64,000 nt of DNA from Elusimicrobiota bacterium (GTDB lineage Bacteria; Elusimicrobiota; Elusimicrobia; F11). Position 1 is the stretch's first letter; the number at the start of each line of letters is the position of its first letter. The stretch spans positions 62,001 to 126,000 of the forward strand of contig JAJVIP010000009.1 in the NCBI GenBank assembly GCA_022072025.1, read 5' to 3'. Made by a program: the position numbers and the translations under genes. The notes below the pieces were generated by a model. That model saw nothing but the letters and a program-made list of their open reading frames with translations. It made no database searches and was not told the origin of the DNA. Of the stretch, positions 40,488 to 50,125 are shown piece after piece.

Positions 40488-42065
40488 TTGCTGGTGGCCG
40501 CCGTTGTTTATTTAAGTCTCTCTTTGGCAGGAATCCGTTATGGCCTTCCGGATTCCGGGCACTTTTTCTCCTACAATTGCGATGAACTCAACTATATTGA
40601 GGTTTTGAGTCAACTTAATCCCCGTGAGGGAAAATTAAATCCCCATCCTTTTTATACCCACCCCACCTGCTATTTATTTATGAACGCAACGGCGCTTCTC
40701 ATCGCCCAAAAGATCGGGTGGATCCCTTCAGGCGATAAGGAATTTTTCCGAAAAAATCCACATCTGTTCGCGAGATTTTATTTGGTTGGAAGGGGGTTGC
40801 AGATTCTATGTGGGCTTGCCATTTTGGTCGCCTGCGGGTTTTTCTTAAAAAAAATCTTTAATTCTCATGTGGCTTCCATCACAGTTTTTTTTCTGTCTGT
40901 ATGCCCCGCCTTTATCGCTGCCTCTCACTTTAGTCAGGCCAGTATCCCGGTCGCCTTGTTCGCCACTATCAGTATTTTGTCTTTGTTGATGGCTCTCCAA
41001 GAAGAATTTTCGAATCGGTGGTTATTTGTTGGTTCTTTTTTTGCTGGCGTTGCCATCGGGACAAAATACTCTGCCTTGGCTCTATTCGCTCCTGTATTGT
41101 ATGGGGCGCTCTGCGCGCCCAAAAAGGCGAAGAGTTCTCTTTTGTCATTGTTCCTCCTTGTGTTTGGATTTGTTCTCACCAATCCATTTTTTGTTTTGGC
41201 CAATAAGTCATTTGTTGAAGGGGCCTCCTTTAATATGAGGTCGAATCAAATGCCAATTCCAAAATTTTGGGAGGGACTCATCTTTCCCTTTAAAGTCGCA
41301 TTTGCCCAGGGTTTGGGGTGGCCATTGTTGCTTCTTTGCTCAGCCGGACTTTTGTTTTTAATTTTTAAGTCTCGGAATAACCAAAAGATTATTTTAATCC
41401 TTGTCTGGGTTTTGGGATTTTATGTCGCCACTGTTCGTGTTGGGTATATAGCGACTTCAGCGCGAGTTTTTATCGTTATCCCAATGATCATCTTGATGGC
41501 AGGGCTCTTTTTGAATGATCTGGGAAAGATTCATCCCAAAGGGAAATGGATTGGTTTCGCTTTTTTCTGTTTTACTTTTATCTTTACAGCGCGATATTCA
41601 TTGGCTCTTGTTAACTTAAGATTAACGTATCCAACTCAGAAACAAGTTTCCGATTGGGTGGTGGCCCATGTGCCGAGAGATAAAACCATTGGTATCCCTG
41701 GAGTTATCTATTGGTGGACGCCGGATATTGTGTATCAATCCGCCCATCACCCGGAGCGGATGCATAAACCCTATAAAGTTCAGGGGTTCAATTTTTCACT
41801 TGAAAAACTTCAATCCGAAAAACCAGATTACGCCATCAATACGGAGTGGGAAAGGAGCAATTGTTCTCATTTGATTCCGGCTGAAACGTGCAATGCCTAT
41901 TTCGATTATTTTGAAGAGTCAGGTGATTATGAGGTGGCGAAAAGATTCCCTCGTAAGGTTGGGTTCGGAAACTGGGTTTGGGATCGTCCTGAAATATTTC
42001 TCCATTTTGATGACGATTTGTGGATGACGGCCATGACCGTGTATAAAAAGAAATCATCGAAATGA
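40488..42065 (+). CDS. GT39-like multi-pass glycosyltransferase, start uncertain
   Basis: About 525 residues from TTG 40488. An in-frame CTG at 40437, with AAGGA six bases upstream, would add 17 residues that complete the first membrane helix (NYFGLSLLVAAVVYLSLSLAG) and is an equally good or better start; an ATG is absent. Around 10-12 membrane helices; first periplasmic loop carries NCDELNYIEVL, the Asp-Glu typical of PMT/ArnT-like enzymes that use lipid-linked sugars. Ends in a soluble C-terminal domain. Overlaps the next gene by ATGA. Confidence 0.82.
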   Translation: MLVAAVVYLSLSLAGIRYGLPDSGHFFSYNCDELNYIEVLSQLNPREGKLNPHPFYTHPTCYLFMNATALLIAQKIGWIPSGDKEFFRKNPHLFARFYLVGRGLQILCGLAILVACGFFLKKIFNSHVASITVFFLSVCPAFIAASHFSQASIPVALFATISILSLLMALQEEFSNRWLFVGSFFAGVAIGTKYSALALFAPVLYGALCAPKKAKSSLLSLFLLVFGFVLTNPFFVLANKSFVEGASFNMRSNQMPIPKFWEGLIFPFKVAFAQGLGWPLLLLCSAGLLFLIFKSRNNQKIILILVWVLGFYVATVRVGYIATSARVFIVIPMIILMAGLFLNDLGKIHPKGKWIGFAFFCFTFIFTARYSLALVNLRLTYPTQKQVSDWVVAHVPRDKTIGIPGVIYWWTPDIVYQSAHHPERMHKPYKVQGFNFSLEKLQSEKPDYAINTEWERSNCSHLIPAETCNAYFDYFEESGDYEVAKRFPRKVGFGNWVWDRPEIFLHFDDDLWMTAMTVYKKKSSK

Positions 42066-44014
42066 GAATTCGGTTCCATCTGTCAACTCTGATAATTTTT
42101 TTCTTAGCTTGGGCGACTCTCTTGCACCCCGTTCGAACCCCCCTGTCATTGAGTCCGCTTCTGTATTCGTTTGTATTTTCGGTTTTTGTCGTTGGATTGG
42201 CGTGGTTTTTTAGAAAAATTGATTTTGACGTTACTCTCTCAAATGTTGACTTGCGCGTTTTCCTTTTCCTCTTCCTTTCTTTCGGCCTTATTAATTTCAG
42301 ATTCTTGAATTTTTCTTTGGGGGGAGATGAACTCTACCATGGTCAAAGGGCCAGTTCATTTTGGTTTTTTAGATCACAATTGAGTCAACTTGGCCTGTTT
42401 TCAAATCTTCCGATTTCCTTGATCAACAGTTATCTGTCGCTCACGCTTTGGCTGATATTTCTTTTCGGTTGTTTCCTTTATCATTCGATGGGAAAACGGA
42501 TTTCAGAACCCCTACGGTTTTTGGGGTATTTTATTTCCCTTGTTATAGTTGGAGTTATTTTTTCCTGGATACGTCCCCCCGTGGAGCCGCATCCGCCGTT
42601 GCGGTTGTTGCCCCTTTTTATTTTTCAATCTATTTTCGGACTGAATGATTTCTCATTTAAATTGACAGGCATTTTTTTTACGTCAATGGTTGGCTTTTCT
42701 TTTTACAAGGTTATCTCGATGTATCGGCCGGGGCACAAAGGTGTGGCTTTACTGGTCAGCGCTGCAATTATGTGCATTCCCACGGTTCTTCACGCCTCTT
42801 CTATCGTTGAACCCTCCCTTTGGGTTTTTATTGGGGGGACGCTCGCCATGCTCTCTTTTTTTCATGCTCATGAAAGAAATGAGGAAAAATATTTAATTTA
42901 TGGTTTTTTCATTGTTGGAATGGGTGTTCTTTTTCGACAGAACATGATTATCTTTTGGCTGCCCGCCTTTCTGTTTGCATGGATCAAGCGTAGGCTTGTA
43001 AAAAGTCCTTTGTTGCTAATTTTGCCCGTCTTTTTTTCTTTTCCTTATTTTTATTCCGTGGCTCAGATCGGGCATCCTGTCGTCAGTGTTAAAATTATGA
43101 ATGAGGAAACAGAAAAAAAATCGTCCTCTTCAGACCCAGTTGTTCTAAATCAAGTGAATCCTTCAAGTGCATTTTCTCTATCAGAGCCCTCGAGGCCAGG
43201 ATATTTCAGGAAAATTGTCACTCCCCTTCGCAATATTTTTCATTCAATACAAACCATCGAGGGTCCCATTCTTGTTTTGAAATCAAGTGACTCATTTTGG
43301 GTGCTTTTATTATTTGTCGGGGCCATTGTTTCATTGATTTTTGTGAGTACACCCCTTCACGTTTTTCATCTGATATTGGTGATTGGTTATGCCCTTTTCC
43401 ACTCCCTGTTCTCTGATTTGTGGGGGATGGGTCGTTATCAGGTGGAATATATCGCCCCCGCTACGGCTCTGGTTATATTGCTTCTGACGGTTCGTCCGTT
43501 CAAATTCCACGTTTCTCTTTTGATCATCATGGGTCTGTTGATCGCTCATTCTCTTTTTTTAAATTACACCATCCCACACGACGTATATTTTTCCAATAAA
43601 TTTAAACGGAGGTTGTCTACAGAGTTTATTTTTCCTTACAAACAATCATTGGATTTCATTCATGGACTCGATTGCCAGGGTAAGTTTGTTTTCCTTGGAG
43701 CAGCGCCGGGACGGAATGAATTTTTATTGTGGTTGCGGGGTTTTAATATGAACGACTGCGATCGATTCAATTCTGTTACAAAAAAATTTGATGACTTCAT
43801 ATTAACGGCGCCGAGCCTATCGGACTTCCAGAAATTCTTGACTGACAATGAGTTGAAGTATTTTGTCGTAGAAAATGGAGATAAGAGAGAGCGTTTGAAT
43901 CGTCCTTCTGAACTGACGTTTCTAATGGACAGTTTGGAAAAATCCGCGTTGGTTCCACAGTATTCATTTTATGAGCGGGGGGGCGGCGCCATTCAGATAT
44001 TTTCCGTTAATTAA
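42062..44014 (+). CDS. GT39-like multi-pass glycosyltransferase
   Basis: 650 residues, ATG overlapping the previous stop. About 12-13 membrane helices, first loop GGDELYHGQRASSFWFF with the Asp-Glu pair of the family, C-terminal soluble domain of about 130 residues (QSLDFIHGLDCQGKFVFLG, LRGFNMNDCDRF). Likely attaches a sugar from a polyprenyl donor to a periplasmic acceptor. The stop TAA falls at the start of a hairpin shared with the convergent gene. Substrate unknown. Confidence 0.8.
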   Translation: MRIRFHLSTLIIFFLAWATLLHPVRTPLSLSPLLYSFVFSVFVVGLAWFFRKIDFDVTLSNVDLRVFLFLFLSFGLINFRFLNFSLGGDELYHGQRASSFWFFRSQLSQLGLFSNLPISLINSYLSLTLWLIFLFGCFLYHSMGKRISEPLRFLGYFISLVIVGVIFSWIRPPVEPHPPLRLLPLFIFQSIFGLNDFSFKLTGIFFTSMVGFSFYKVISMYRPGHKGVALLVSAAIMCIPTVLHASSIVEPSLWVFIGGTLAMLSFFHAHERNEEKYLIYGFFIVGMGVLFRQNMIIFWLPAFLFAWIKRRLVKSPLLLILPVFFSFPYFYSVAQIGHPVVSVKIMNEETEKKSSSSDPVVLNQVNPSSAFSLSEPSRPGYFRKIVTPLRNIFHSIQTIEGPILVLKSSDSFWVLLLFVGAIVSLIFVSTPLHVFHLILVIGYALFHSLFSDLWGMGRYQVEYIAPATALVILLLTVRPFKFHVSLLIIMGLLIAHSLFLNYTIPHDVYFSNKFKRRLSTEFIFPYKQSLDFIHGLDCQGKFVFLGAAPGRNEFLLWLRGFNMNDCDRFNSVTKKFDDFILTAPSLSDFQKFLTDNELKYFVVENGDKRERLNRPSELTFLMDSLEKSALVPQYSFYERGGGAIQIFSVN

Positions 44015-44042
44015 CCGAATGGGGAAAAGGATTCGTTCGGTT
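44013..44042. terminator. Bidirectional hairpin between convergent glycosyltransferase genes
   Basis: AACCGAA (44013-44019) pairs with TTCGGTT (44036-44042), with inner GAAT/ATTC pairing. It lies between two convergent stops (44014 and 44045) and its left arm begins in the stop codon, as in the TTAACCG-starting elements elsewhere. Confidence 0.5.
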
Positions 44043-44044
44043 GG

Positions 44045-45760
44045 TTATCGTTGGTAGATTTGTATCCAAGCCCCCAAAACTTGTTTGCCCATTGCAAGGT
44101 TGCGAACTTCGGGACGAAATTCTGAGACAAGCTGAAATTTATTCGGGATTTCCTTGATCCATTCGGGCCGATGAGGATCATTCTCAAAAAGAACCACAAC
44201 AGCCGTTTTGATGTCACTGTTGTTTAATGCTGAGATCCCCTCTGCGTTTAAGTCAATTGTTTCTTGAGCTTCATATGACTTTTCGGTTCGTCTTGGTAAA
44301 TCCTCCACTTGATTGAGTGTTCGCCGCAGTGTGATGACTTCATATCCAATATTGGGATGATGGTGAGCCAAGGCCTCATAATAATGCTGTCTGGGATGGT
44401 TGAGAGTTTGGGTTATCTTCAATAATTTTAATACCTGATCTTTGGATTTCGGCAATTGCGGGCAGTAATAAGGATCCATCACAAAAACCTTTTCGCCTTG
44501 GGGAACATTTTCAAAAATCCATTTTTGAGCGGCTGTGCGGGAATCCAGAAGGCTGAGATTATTCGCGTAACGCGATATATTCCAAATCCACGGAAGAAAA
44601 ATTGCCAAGGCCAGGGCAATTTTCACCAAGCGAAGTGTTTTGAACCGTTCCATTAAAAATGTGAACCCCGCCGCGGTGGGAATAATAAGAGGGATATAGA
44701 CTCCAAGCGAATATCGATAATAATTCCCATGATAGGTAAAGAAGAGGATCGTCAGGAGGGCCAGCGCGGGACAAGTCCACATAAGCAACTGGAGACGGGA
44801 TTTTAGGTCTCGCGCCATCATTATCCCCAGAATCAAGAAAGCAAACCCCAATCCCCACGGATCAATGAAACGGATCAAATTCTTTCCACTTTCCAGGAGC
44901 AACGCAAGTGATAAACCAGGACGGGTGGCCAATTCATTGGCCTGCAATTGTCCCATCGGAGCGATGTGAAGTTGCCCCATAGAAAAAATGTCCGATCGAG
45001 CCTGTGCAAAATCGAGCAAAAGATAGGGGGATCCCGCAATGAATCCGAATCCCACCGCGATGAGCCCCAAAAGGAGGGGTTTCGCTTCGTTTTTGAAATG
45101 TCCCCGAATTAAATAGGCCCCCGGAAGAAGAAGTGCCACGGGAGCTGCGATGTAGTGAGAAGACAGGCCCAGTCCCATGATGAATCCTGAAATGAGGGTG
45201 TCCCGCAAGGATCCTGTAATGATCAGACCATGAACAAAATAGAGGCTCAGGCAAATGAAGAAGACCATGAGGCTGTTCATGGTGGCTTCGCGCCCAAATT
45301 GGAACATAGAGGGGCTGAGAGCGAGGAACAATCCGGCCGCCAATCCACAGAGGCGGGAATGAAATTTTTTGCCGGTCCAGTAGAGGATCATCGCCCCCAG
45401 CGAGAAAAAAAGGTTTGAGGTCAGGCGCGCGCTTAAATAGAAAACAGTGGGCGTGTGAAAGAAGGCGCTGGCAAAATCAAGAGGGGTTTGAGTCAGTCCC
45501 AACCATTTTCCCGCCACAAACAAAAAACCCAACAACACGGAAAGGACATAACTCCAAAGGGTGGGATATTTGAAATCGTGGGGGTTTAAATCTCCGGTTC
45601 CGAAATGAGCGGCGATGTGAAGGTGGTGAGGTTCGTCTTGATGATAAAGATTGGGGAGATCATAACCGATGTTCCAGGCATGAAAGAAAAATGAAATTAA
45701 AAAAACTCCGACAGCGAAAAGGTCAGGTCTAATTTTATTTTTAATGGATTTTTCAATCAT
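44045..45760 (-). CDS. GT39/PMT-family glycosyltransferase
   Basis: 571 residues from ATG 45760 (a TTG four codons upstream is possible). About 12 membrane helices. The first loop has YHQDEPHHLHIAAHFGTGDL, the Asp-Glu pair of PMT-like enzymes, and ISLGAMILYWTGKKFHSR follows as in family members. A C-terminal soluble domain of about 170 residues (RTAAQKWIFENVPQGEKVFV) is typical of the PMT_2 group. Divergent from the gene at 45815. Confidence 0.85.
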   Translation of the reverse strand: MIEKSIKNKIRPDLFAVGVFLISFFFHAWNIGYDLPNLYHQDEPHHLHIAAHFGTGDLNPHDFKYPTLWSYVLSVLLGFLFVAGKWLGLTQTPLDFASAFFHTPTVFYLSARLTSNLFFSLGAMILYWTGKKFHSRLCGLAAGLFLALSPSMFQFGREATMNSLMVFFICLSLYFVHGLIITGSLRDTLISGFIMGLGLSSHYIAAPVALLLPGAYLIRGHFKNEAKPLLLGLIAVGFGFIAGSPYLLLDFAQARSDIFSMGQLHIAPMGQLQANELATRPGLSLALLLESGKNLIRFIDPWGLGFAFLILGIMMARDLKSRLQLLMWTCPALALLTILFFTYHGNYYRYSLGVYIPLIIPTAAGFTFLMERFKTLRLVKIALALAIFLPWIWNISRYANNLSLLDSRTAAQKWIFENVPQGEKVFVMDPYYCPQLPKSKDQVLKLLKITQTLNHPRQHYYEALAHHHPNIGYEVITLRRTLNQVEDLPRRTEKSYEAQETIDLNAEGISALNNSDIKTAVVVLFENDPHRPEWIKEIPNKFQLVSEFRPEVRNLAMGKQVLGAWIQIYQR

Positions 45761-45814
45761 GTAACATGCCAAACATAGAATATCAACACAGCTAAAAAAA
45801 GGGATCGTTGTGAA

Positions 45815-47047
45815 ATGATCAAAAATTTTTACGAGAGATTGGAGAAGATGTCGAAATCAAAAAGAACCCTCTGGGTTCTTTTTTTTGCGGCGATTTTAAC
45901 TCGGTTATTGGGGGCCCTTGTGGGAGGCACCCGGTCCGAAGATGATGATCGTTGGCATTATCAAATCGCGCAAAACTTTTTACAAGGAAACGGCTTTCGT
46001 TTGGACCAGGCTTTTGGCCCCACCTATTCTTGGATTCAGCCCGGGTTGGCCGCCATTCACGTGGTCTTCATGCTTGTGTTCAAAGACAATTTCATGTTTC
46101 CGGAGAGAATATTCCTTCATTTGTTCAGCGCGGCGACCATTTTGGCCTACTTTTTTTTGGCGCGACGCTTGTTCTCCTCCGGCGTGGCGCTCCTTTCAAC
46201 CATCATTCTTATTTTCTACCCGCCTCAATGGTTTTGGATGACACGCCTCAACCCCCATGCTTTTGCCACCAATATTCTCATCTTCGCGTTTTTGATTCAT
46301 TTTATCTCCATCGAAAAGAAAAGTTGGTTGCTTGCTTTTGTGGTGGGCTTTTTGTGGGGAGCGCTCACGCTCATGAGGCCGGAATATCAAATGGGGTTTT
46401 TGTGCTTGGCTTTTTCCTTTTTCTTTGTTTCAGAGTCTTGGTTCAGGAAATTAACATTGGCGGGAAGTTTGGTGTTGGGATTTGTGGTGTTTATTTCGCC
46501 TTGGGTGATACGAAATTACCGCATTCATCAACGCTTGGTCATTTCTACCACCCATTATGGAATCAATCTCTGGTATGTTTTTAATCCGAATTATCAATAT
46601 GAGTCCGTCAGTCCGCCCACTCCTCCCGAGTTGGAGCAGGCCCTCATGAATGAGCCAAATGAAGTACGGCGGGCCGACATTTGGATGGCGGAGGGTAAGA
46701 AATTCATTCGAGAAAACCCCGGTCTGGCCTTGGAACGTGTTTGGCGAAATTTTCTCACCTATTGGCGGCCCTGGCTCTCTCCGAAAGTAACCTCTCTTTT
46801 GGAGAACGTGGTATATGTGACGTCCTACGTGCCGATTTTTCTATTCTTCCTTTGGGGATTGTTCAAAATTCCGTGGCGAGATCCACGGTGGATTGCCCTG
46901 GTCACTTTTATGGCTTACAAAATGGCGGCACATGTTCCTTTCTATATGATCGTCCGTTTCAGGGAAGCCACCATGCCACTGATGCTTTTGATTGCCACTC
47001 TTCCTTTACAATCCTTAATTGATGGGAAAAAAGAATCACGACAATGA
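45815..47047 (+). CDS. GT39-like glycosyltransferase
   Basis: 410 residues; an internal ATG at residue 12, with TTGGAGA before it, is an alternative start. About 10 membrane helices, loop 1 motif RSEDDDRWHYQIAQNFLQGNGFR, and a segment EPNEVRRADIWMAEGKKFIRENPGL close to the C-terminal helices, as in PMT_2-like proteins. Overlaps the next gene by ATGA (47044-47047), a paralogue of similar size. Confidence 0.82.
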   Translation: MIKNFYERLEKMSKSKRTLWVLFFAAILTRLLGALVGGTRSEDDDRWHYQIAQNFLQGNGFRLDQAFGPTYSWIQPGLAAIHVVFMLVFKDNFMFPERIFLHLFSAATILAYFFLARRLFSSGVALLSTIILIFYPPQWFWMTRLNPHAFATNILIFAFLIHFISIEKKSWLLAFVVGFLWGALTLMRPEYQMGFLCLAFSFFFVSESWFRKLTLAGSLVLGFVVFISPWVIRNYRIHQRLVISTTHYGINLWYVFNPNYQYESVSPPTPPELEQALMNEPNEVRRADIWMAEGKKFIRENPGLALERVWRNFLTYWRPWLSPKVTSLLENVVYVTSYVPIFLFFLWGLFKIPWRDPRWIALVTFMAYKMAAHVPFYMIVRFREATMPLMLLIATLPLQSLIDGKKESRQ

Positions 47048-48285
47048 AATCGGATAAACAAGGGAAATCTTTTCCTTTTGTTTTTTCCGGAATGATGTTG
47101 GCGATCGCCGCCCTTCTTAGATTCTCGTTCCTTCTTGTTTGGAAAACCCGTGAATTGGAAAATATTTTCAGCTTTGACCCTTACGTTTATTTGGCTCAAT
47201 ATTGGTTGGGTTGGTATCCCGACGCCAATGAACTGATCATTCATTGCGTGGCTCCTGGTTTCGCTGGTTTTGTCGCCTTGTTGTTTTGGTTGTCGGGGGG
47301 AGTGAATTTTGAAGTTATCCGGATTTGTAACCTGGTCTTGTCCACGTTGACAGTTTGGGTGACGGGTTGGTACGCGTTTAAAATCATGGGAAGGTCCAGT
47401 GCGAGGATCACGATGTTGGTCATGGCCGTGGCTCCGGTGCTTATTTTTTTTACTCCCCATCTTCAAAGTGAATCGTTTTATTTGTTCTGGCAGATGGTTT
47501 TTTTCCTCTTGCTCATCTCTTTTTGGGATCAGGCCAACATAAGAAGGGCCTTCTTCATGGGACTTTTTGGAGGGTTTTTGGCGCTCACCCGTTCCGTTTT
47601 TGTTTTGTATTTGCCTTTTCTTCTGATCGCTCTTTTTTTTCAAGCCAAAAAAAAGGGGAAGTCCGTCACTTTGTTGTTATTTTTGGTCGGAGGATGGATG
47701 TTGCCCATCGCGGTGAGGACGGCCGCCAATTGGCATTTCTATAAGAAATTTATTCCGCTGACCGCTCAGGGGGGACAAGATTTGTATCTGGGCATAGGCC
47801 GCTATGCCGAGGATCGCGCTGTGCGAATGCGCGAGGTCGCGGAAAAAAGCAAGGAAGGGGGGTACGGTTACGATCGATGGGTGGACCGGGATAAGTTTTT
47901 ACGCGGAGAAGCCTTGGCCTATATCAAGGCGCATCCTATTGAATATGGGGTGACTGTCGCCATCAAGTTTCTTCGATATTGGCGGCCCTGGCCTTACGCG
48001 CCCTATCCTCTAAAAGCCAGATTTATTCTTGGAATCTACTACTCGGTCCTTTTTTTGTTGGCGTTGAGTGGGGTTTGGTTGCTACGAGAGAGATTCGTGG
48101 AGTTTTTACCGGTTTATGGATTTTTTTTAACTCTTTCGATAACCCACGCTTTCTTGGATACCTCTCTTCGTTACAGGGTTCCTCTTGAACCGTTTTTAAT
48201 AGTATGGACCAGTTACGCTCTTTCAAAGGTTTGGAGTTCAATGAGTAAAATGACGAAGGGGCATGTGGCCCCAGTCAAAAATTAA
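47044..48285 (+). CDS. GT39-like glycosyltransferase, paralogue of the preceding gene
   Basis: 413 residues, start overlapping the previous stop. Around 10 membrane helices; shares with its neighbour the loop region before the last helices (VDRDKFLRGEALAYIKAHPIEY and FLRYWRPWPYAPYP versus FLTYWRPWLSPK). Loop 1 has SFDPYVYLAQYWLGWYPDANE. The two appear to have arisen by tandem duplication. Target glycan unknown. Fifth GT39-like gene of the region. Confidence 0.82.
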   Translation: MKSDKQGKSFPFVFSGMMLAIAALLRFSFLLVWKTRELENIFSFDPYVYLAQYWLGWYPDANELIIHCVAPGFAGFVALLFWLSGGVNFEVIRICNLVLSTLTVWVTGWYAFKIMGRSSARITMLVMAVAPVLIFFTPHLQSESFYLFWQMVFFLLLISFWDQANIRRAFFMGLFGGFLALTRSVFVLYLPFLLIALFFQAKKKGKSVTLLLFLVGGWMLPIAVRTAANWHFYKKFIPLTAQGGQDLYLGIGRYAEDRAVRMREVAEKSKEGGYGYDRWVDRDKFLRGEALAYIKAHPIEYGVTVAIKFLRYWRPWPYAPYPLKARFILGIYYSVLFLLALSGVWLLRERFVEFLPVYGFFLTLSITHAFLDTSLRYRVPLEPFLIVWTSYALSKVWSSMSKMTKGHVAPVKN

Positions 48286-48355
48286 ATGGAACCATTCAAG
48301 GAGAGGCCTGTTCAAATAAGGCGGATTTAAAAAAATTCAGAACCAAGGAGGATAT

Positions 48356-48826
48356 ATGAGCACAGTACAAGACATCCCGGTTGAACAGAAAAAAGAGATC
48401 GCACAAAATTTAGCGGTCTTATTGGCGGATACTTACACTCTGTATCTAAAAACGCACAATTTTCATTGGAATGTGAAAGGGCCCATGTTTCAGACACTTC
48501 ATTTGATGTTCGAACAACAATACACGGAATTGGCCTTGGCGGTTGACTTGATTGCGGAAAGAATTCGAGCTTTGGGGCATCCGGCTCCTGGGTCCTACGC
48601 GGAGTTTCAAAAGTTGACCAGCGTCAAAGAAGCCAATGGCGTTCCCAAAGCCGAAGAAATGATTCGCCAACTCTTGGCGGATCAAGAGATTGTTTCAAGA
48701 ACCGCTAGCCGTGGGTTGCCCTCCGCTGAGAAAGCGGGTGATCAAGCCACCATTGATCTGTTCACTCAACGCCTCAACATCCACGAAAAGACCGCTTGGA
48801 TGTTGCGGAGCCTTCTCGAAAGTTAA
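48356..48826 (+). CDS. dps: Dps-family ferritin-like DNA-protection protein
   Basis: 156 residues, ATG after AAGGAGGATAT. The Dps ferroxidase signature is clear: THNFHWNVKGPMFQTLHLMFEQQY, and the second ligand region LAVDLIAERIRALGHPAPGS. Dps dodecamers oxidise and store iron and shield DNA during stress. The gene stands alone between the glycan genes and the arn cluster; a GC-rich hairpin follows it. Confidence 0.93.
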   Translation: MSTVQDIPVEQKKEIAQNLAVLLADTYTLYLKTHNFHWNVKGPMFQTLHLMFEQQYTELALAVDLIAERIRALGHPAPGSYAEFQKLTSVKEANGVPKAEEMIRQLLADQEIVSRTASRGLPSAEKAGDQATIDLFTQRLNIHEKTAWMLRSLLES

Positions 48827-48840
48827 ACCCCAAACCCTCC

Positions 48841-48864
48841 GCCCTCCCCGTTTCTGGGGAGGGC
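48841..48864. terminator. Perfect 9-bp GC hairpin after dps
   Basis: GCCCTCCCC, loop GTTTCT, GGGGAGGGC, followed 15 bases later by a run of eight T (48880-48887). Likely terminator of dps, although the T-run is not adjacent. Confidence 0.55.
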
Positions 48865-48934
48865 TCGTTGCACCCTTAATTTTTTTTAATCTGGTTTTAA
48901 GCCTCCATTAAACCAACTGATCTATTCTGATCCC

Positions 48935-50125
48935 ATGAATAGATCCAAATCCAAACCCACCATTCGTTCCACATTTCTCCCGTTCACGCGGCCGTCAGTC
49001 GGAGAAGAAGAAATAAAGGAAATTTCAGATTCCATCCATTCTGGTTGGATCACCACCGGTCCCAAAGTTGAGAAATTCGCAAATGATTTGAGCCAATATC
49101 TTGGCGCTCCTTTCGTTATTCCTGTGTCCTCCGCCACAGCAGGGTTGCATGTGTCATTGTTGGCTCATGGAATTGGCCCGGGAGATGAAGTGATCACCAC
49201 TCCCATGACTTTTGCGGCGACCGCCAATGTCATTGTGCTGGCGGGCGCGACGCCTATTTTTGCTGATATTGATAGACGGACGTACCAGATTCGTCCTGAA
49301 GAAGTTGAAAAAAAAATAACTCCCCGAACAAAAGCCATTCTTCCGGTTCATTTCGCGGGTCAACCAGTTGATCTGGATCCATTGATGGATTTGGCCAAGA
49401 GAAAAAAATTGATTCTGATTGAAGATGCCGCTCATGCCATTGGCACGGAGTATAAAGGCCGTCGAATCGGATCTTTCCCTCATACAGCCGTGTTTTCATT
49501 CCATCCCAATAAGAACATCACCACGGGCGAAGGGGGAGCGGTCGCGACATTTGACCCGGACCTTGCCGAAAAAATATCGCTTTTAAGATTCCATGGCATG
49601 GACAAGAACGCCTGGAAACGTTTCGAAAAATCCGGTAGCGCTCGTTACGATATTTCTGTTCCTGGGTTTAAGTACAACATGATGGATATTCAAGCCGCCA
49701 TGGGCATCCATCAGTTAAAAAAATTGGAATCGTTTATCGTCCAACGGAGAGCCCGGGCTGAAAAGTACAACGAGTTTTTTTTAAATGTGAAAGGGGTGCT
49801 TGTCCCCCATGCCGTTCCCATGCCTCACCGCCATGCCTGGCACCTATATACACCCCTCATCGATATCGAGGTTCTTGATTTATCGCGGGATGAATTCATG
49901 TCGGAACTCAAGGAACGCAATATTGGTTCCGGCCTTCATTACACAGCGGTCCATGAGTTTTCTTATTACGCCCGAACCTATGGCTATCGACCTCTTGATT
50001 TCCCTGAAGCCCATTTTGTTTCTGAGCGAATTATTTCTTTGCCGCTTTTTCCCGCCATGACGGATCAAGATCAAGAAGATGTGGTGGAAGCCGTGGTGGA
50101 CGTCTGTGAGGCGCATATAAAATGA
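48935..50125 (+). CDS. arnB: UDP-4-amino-4-deoxy-L-arabinose aminotransferase
   Basis: 396 residues of the DegT/DnrJ/EryC1/StrS aminotransferase family. PLP lysine is in FSFHPNKNITTGEGGA, and phosphate/ring contacts in SATAGLHVSLL and VIEDAAHAIG-like LIEDAAHAIG are intact. Assigned as ArnB rather than another sugar aminotransferase because the next five genes are arnC, both halves of arnA, arnD and arnT. Transfers the amino group from glutamate to UDP-4-keto-pentose. Stop overlaps the arnC start (ATGA). Confidence 0.93.
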   Translation: MNRSKSKPTIRSTFLPFTRPSVGEEEIKEISDSIHSGWITTGPKVEKFANDLSQYLGAPFVIPVSSATAGLHVSLLAHGIGPGDEVITTPMTFAATANVIVLAGATPIFADIDRRTYQIRPEEVEKKITPRTKAILPVHFAGQPVDLDPLMDLAKRKKLILIEDAAHAIGTEYKGRRIGSFPHTAVFSFHPNKNITTGEGGAVATFDPDLAEKISLLRFHGMDKNAWKRFEKSGSARYDISVPGFKYNMMDIQAAMGIHQLKKLESFIVQRRARAEKYNEFFLNVKGVLVPHAVPMPHRHAWHLYTPLIDIEVLDLSRDEFMSELKERNIGSGLHYTAVHEFSYYARTYGYRPLDFPEAHFVSERIISLPLFPAMTDQDQEDVVEAVVDVCEAHIK

